The position numbers were made by a program, and so were the translations under genes. Shown piece by piece: positions 61,379-64,000 of a stretch of 64,000 nucleotides of DNA. This DNA is from Candidatus Methanoperedens sp. (GTDB lineage: Archaea; Halobacteriota; Methanosarcinia; Methanosarcinales; Methanoperedenaceae). Location of the stretch: contig VEPN01000012.1 in NCBI GenBank assembly GCA_012026835.1, forward strand, positions 1 through 64,000, in the 5' to 3' direction. Position 1 is the stretch's first letter. Each line of letters starts with the position of its first letter. The notes beneath the pieces are model-generated. The model saw only the letters and a list, made by a program, of their open reading frames with translations, searched no databases and had not been told where the DNA came from.

Positions 61379-62512
61379 TTATTTAACTCTGTTCCTTTCT
61401 TCATATACTTTCGCCAATTGCATGGCAATTATATCCCATTCATACTTCTTTGCAGTATCTAAAGCAGATATGGACATCCTCTTTCGAAGTTCCGTATCCG
61501 TAATTAACTTCAGGATTGCATTGCTGATATCTTTTACATCAAGGTTCACCACAAAACCGGTATCTTCGCTGACGAGTGAAGATGCAGCATTTTGTTCGCA
61601 TTTAACAGTGATAACAGGCACTCCGCATGCGAAAGACTCTATCACCACCATCCCGAATCCTTCCCTGCCGGAAGGAAGTACAAACACTCTGGAAGATTTG
61701 ATATATGAAATTACTTCATCATATTCAAGAAAACCGGAAAATTTAATATTGTCCTGGACTTTTAACTCTGTTGCCAGCCTGATAAGCCGGTCTTTCTCTG
61801 GCCCGTCTCCTATTATCAGGCATTTTATATCCTGAAATGTGTCCTTGATTAAACCGACTGCCTCAAGTAATACATCCACGTTCTTTTCCTTAATAAGTCT
61901 CCCTGCAAATATAATGTCATGTGCCAGTGGAGAAGGCTCTGCCCTGGCAATTTTCTCCAGATCTATGCCATTTGGCAGGACCTGGATGTTTCTGCCTCCA
62001 AGTGATTCCAGGTTATTTTTGGTCATGGTCGATACCGCGATTGACCCGGATGCCAGTTTCGAAGTGAGATATTCCACAAGCTTGCCAAAAAAACCCGCCC
62101 TGCCCAGATATTCATACCAGTAGTCCTTCCATACTTCATGCCATGTAATTAACATACAATTTCCCTTGAGAACTGAAACGAGTTTCACTGTGAAACATGG
62201 GAGATATGGGAACGCACTTACATCGATTACATCAAATTTCTCTTTAACAAGGTGCGGGAATAGTTTTATTGAGAAAATGACCGCCTCGGTGATGGAGCGC
62301 CTGCCGTTTACGTATAATTCCATCGGTGAACAAACCCCGTGAAGCACCATACCTTCATATTTGATCGTATCGGCACCGTCCCACCATTTGATCCCGAAAA
62401 CATGCACCTCGTGCCCATGCTTTGCCAGCCTCCTGCCAAGTTCATAGTTCCGCTTCTGCGCACCTCCTTTGACCCACGGATAGACAGCATCATATACAAG
62501 AGCGATTTTCAT
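61379..62512 (-). CDS. Family 4 glycosyltransferase
   Basis: A 377-residue GT-B enzyme: MKIALVYDAVYPWVKGGAQ at the start, AVSTMTKNNLESLGG, VLPNGIDLEKI, FAGRLIKEKNVDVLLEA, IIGDGPEKDRLI and SGREGFGMVVIESFACGVPVIT with the E-x7-E catalytic motif. The frame is open 46 codons further up, into the gene before, but the ATG at 62512 gives the family start and overlaps the stop of the upstream gene by one base. It probably transfers a sugar (perhaps rhamnose, given the rml genes) to a lipid-linked glycan. Confidence 0.92.
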   Translation of the reverse strand: MKIALVYDAVYPWVKGGAQKRNYELGRRLAKHGHEVHVFGIKWWDGADTIKYEGMVLHGVCSPMELYVNGRRSITEAVIFSIKLFPHLVKEKFDVIDVSAFPYLPCFTVKLVSVLKGNCMLITWHEVWKDYWYEYLGRAGFFGKLVEYLTSKLASGSIAVSTMTKNNLESLGGRNIQVLPNGIDLEKIARAEPSPLAHDIIFAGRLIKEKNVDVLLEAVGLIKDTFQDIKCLIIGDGPEKDRLIRLATELKVQDNIKFSGFLEYDEVISYIKSSRVFVLPSGREGFGMVVIESFACGVPVITVKCEQNAASSLVSEDTGFVVNLDVKDISNAILKLITDTELRKRMSISALDTAKKYEWDIIAMQLAKVYEERNRVK

Positions 62513-63645
62513 TAGTTTTCCTTTTTTTCCAGCATAAAGATGCTGATAATAAGTGCTGAAAAGATCAACTGGATGCCAAGTGCGGCAAGAACCATGGAAA
62601 TAACGGCGCTGCCGACTTCCGAAAGTGAACCGTATCCTGAGGACATCCATATCAGGAGGATATGCGAACCAAGGACCATGCCTCCGAAAAATAACAATGC
62701 GCCTACTACCAAACCGAACTCAAGGGAATGGTAATCAAGGAGTTTGGCTGTCAAACCGATTCTGTCGATCCTGTTATGGATCATTCCGTAAACTTTCATA
62801 TAACTGCCAGCAGCTATCATCTGTGTTCCTATTATTGCAAGCATGCTGCCAAGGATAAATGAGTGCAGGCTTGTGGTTTCCACGTTCCCGCGTATTGCAA
62901 GGGTAATTGTCATGAAGATGCCAAGAGCCAATATTAGAAAACCGGGGATGGATAAAAAGGGAGTTGGGTTGTAGAGCATCATGAACCTGAGATGCCGCCA
63001 GCCATCTCCCCATGAATGGAGCTTTGAGGGTGTCTTCCTGGGGTAATAAGTGATGGGTATTTCTGTTATCCGCAGGTTCTTCCTTGCAGCTTCGATTATC
63101 ATTTCGCTTGCAAATTCCATTCCCTCGCTTTTTAAATTGAGCTTATCATATGATTCCCTTTTGATTGCCCTCATGCCACAGTGGGCATCGCTTAAATGTG
63201 TTTTAAAGAGCTCGTTCAGGGTGCCTGTCAATATGGGATTTCCTATATATCTGTGCAGCCAGGGCATTGAACCATTCTTGATTTCACCTTTTAATCTTGT
63301 GCCCATGACAAAGTCCGCATCATTTCTTAATAGCGGCTGTATGAACCTTGGCATCTCCCTCAGGTCATAAGTATCATCGGCATCAGCTAATAATACGTAT
63401 TTTCCTTTTGAGTGCCTGAATCCTTCCAAAAAGGCATTGCCATAACCTTTATTCATAGGGATCACTACTTTTGCCCCAAGCTGCATCGCGATATTCCTGG
63501 AATTATCTGTTGAATTATCAGATACTATTATCTCCCCTTCAAGTCCTTCCTCTTTCAAGATAGACAGGGCTTTCTGGATGCAGATTCCAATTGTCTTCTC
63601 CTCATTCATGCAGGGGATTATCACAGATATCAGCGGTTGGCTCAT
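62512..63645 (-). CDS. Dolichol-phosphate sugar synthase-like GT2 with membrane tail
   Basis: A 377-residue protein. Residues 1-230: GT-A fold enzyme (ISVIIPCMNEEKTIGICI, IIVSDNSTDNSRNIAMQLG, VLLADADDTYDLREMP with DAD metal site, DAHCGMRAIKRESYDKL). Residues about 232-375: four membrane helices. The layout is that of polyprenyl-phosphate glucose or mannose synthases (GtrB/DPM1 type), which make the lipid-linked sugar donor used at the outer face by GT-C enzymes such as the one at 55206. First gene seen of the minus-strand rml/GT operon. Confidence 0.9.
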   Translation of the reverse strand: MSQPLISVIIPCMNEEKTIGICIQKALSILKEEGLEGEIIVSDNSTDNSRNIAMQLGAKVVIPMNKGYGNAFLEGFRHSKGKYVLLADADDTYDLREMPRFIQPLLRNDADFVMGTRLKGEIKNGSMPWLHRYIGNPILTGTLNELFKTHLSDAHCGMRAIKRESYDKLNLKSEGMEFASEMIIEAARKNLRITEIPITYYPRKTPSKLHSWGDGWRHLRFMMLYNPTPFLSIPGFLILALGIFMTITLAIRGNVETTSLHSFILGSMLAIIGTQMIAAGSYMKVYGMIHNRIDRIGLTAKLLDYHSLEFGLVVGALLFFGGMVLGSHILLIWMSSGYGSLSEVGSAVISMVLAALGIQLIFSALIISIFMLEKKEN

Positions 63646-63694
63646 AATATCAAGAATATCTTAAGCATTAAAATATTTTTTCTTTGAAAGTTAA

Positions 63695-63964
63695 TCACAG
63701 AATGGCCTGGTACATAAACTTTATTAAATTTTCCAAAATCGGTACGATTGTATAGTTCTGGGATGGCGATATATACGTCATGTTAACGACCCAGTAATAA
63801 AAGAGCAGCAGGCTTGAGGCCTCTGCAAGAGACAAAGCAATGATAAGAACCATGAGTTTATCAGATAGGGTATTAGAACTTTTCTTATTTATGAAAATAC
63901 TGAATGCTACAGCGATAATTAACAGAATTGAAGTGGCCAGTGACACTTGATAATATAGATTCAT
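63695..63964 (-). CDS. Small membrane protein, 89 residues
   Basis: Three likely membrane segments (about 7-27, 36-56 and a weaker one near 70-88) in a short protein with a polar external loop NMTYISPSQNYTIVP. The start ATG at 63964 has only weak purine sequence (AAAGG) upstream. No family recognised. It stands 50 bp before the GT2 gene on the same strand and may be the first gene of that operon. Confidence 0.5.
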   Translation of the reverse strand: MNLYYQVSLATSILLIIAVAFSIFINKKSSNTLSDKLMVLIIALSLAEASSLLLFYYWVVNMTYISPSQNYTIVPILENLIKFMYQAIL

Positions 63965-64000
63965 GAAAGGTAAAGGGAATTTTACTATGAAATAGATTGC

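Noticed and set aside
1-64000. Extrachromosomal Borg-type element, suggested by cytochromes, glycan genes and tandem repeats
   Set aside because: The window carries kae1, rio1, aIF1A, aIF6, L39e, L31e, ilvD, por and a tRNA gene in normal archaeal contexts, so it is chromosomal.

Overview
The window looks like a chromosomal segment of a methanotrophic or methanogenic euryarchaeon of the Methanosarcinales, most likely a Candidatus Methanoperedens (ANME-2d) relative. The grounds are: archaeal information-processing genes (Kae1, Bud32, Rio1, aIF1A, aIF6, L39e, L31e), a Methanosarcina-style porCDAB operon, a DUF1638 protein, archaeal AglB, archaeal TATA boxes and GGTGA ribosome-binding sites, and four multihaem c-type cytochromes (one with about 21-22 haem motifs). 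The species assignment is inference from gene content, not from a search.

Layout. 0-0.7 kb: decayed IS transposase. 0.8-4.2 kb: KEOPS genes kae1-bud32 diverging from aIF1A-rio1-KH protein (tRNA t6A formation, translation initiation, ribosome assembly). 4.2-8.3 kb: membrane-tethered winged-helix regulator facing a PepSY surface protein, with a palindromic operator and a duplicated promoter element, then a lipoprotein. 8.6-11.2 kb: truncated SWIM protein, ERCC4 nuclease, and an XerA-like tyrosine recombinase in a repeat-rich zone (at least ten CCGTRACGG-type words, a perfect 15-bp inverted repeat and a twin hairpin/palindrome cassette). 11.3-24.9 kb: mostly housekeeping: an orphan HyfB/NuoL-like subunit, ilvD, rpl39e-rpl31e-aif6, ilvE, porCDAB and tRNA-Val(UAC). 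25.0-30.7 kb: small regulator, operator array, giant multihaem cytochrome and a repetitive surface protein.

30.9-42.1 kb is an AT-rich glycan island (glycosyltransferases, methyltransferases, a 950-residue methyltransferase-glycosyltransferase fusion, epimerase and an O-antigen-type ABC exporter). 42.1-54.1 kb, nearly all on the minus strand, is an envelope/electron-transfer block: AglB oligosaccharyltransferase, CARDB-type surface proteins, three multihaem cytochromes, a lipoprotein, a type I signal peptidase, membrane proteins, a MinD-like ATPase and a tail-anchored winged-helix protein. 54.2-64 kb: further glycosyltransferases, a PQQ-repeat surface protein and a complete dTDP-rhamnose set (rmlC, B, D, A).

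Taken together, the right half reads as a system for building a glycosylated, cytochrome-bearing cell surface: sugar nucleotide supply (rml), glycan assembly (GTs), transfer to protein (AglB), export (ABC), precursor processing (signal peptidase, possible PGF-CTERM tails) and the electron-carrying cargo (multihaem cytochromes). The most unusual non-coding signal is the repeat zone around the recombinase gene.
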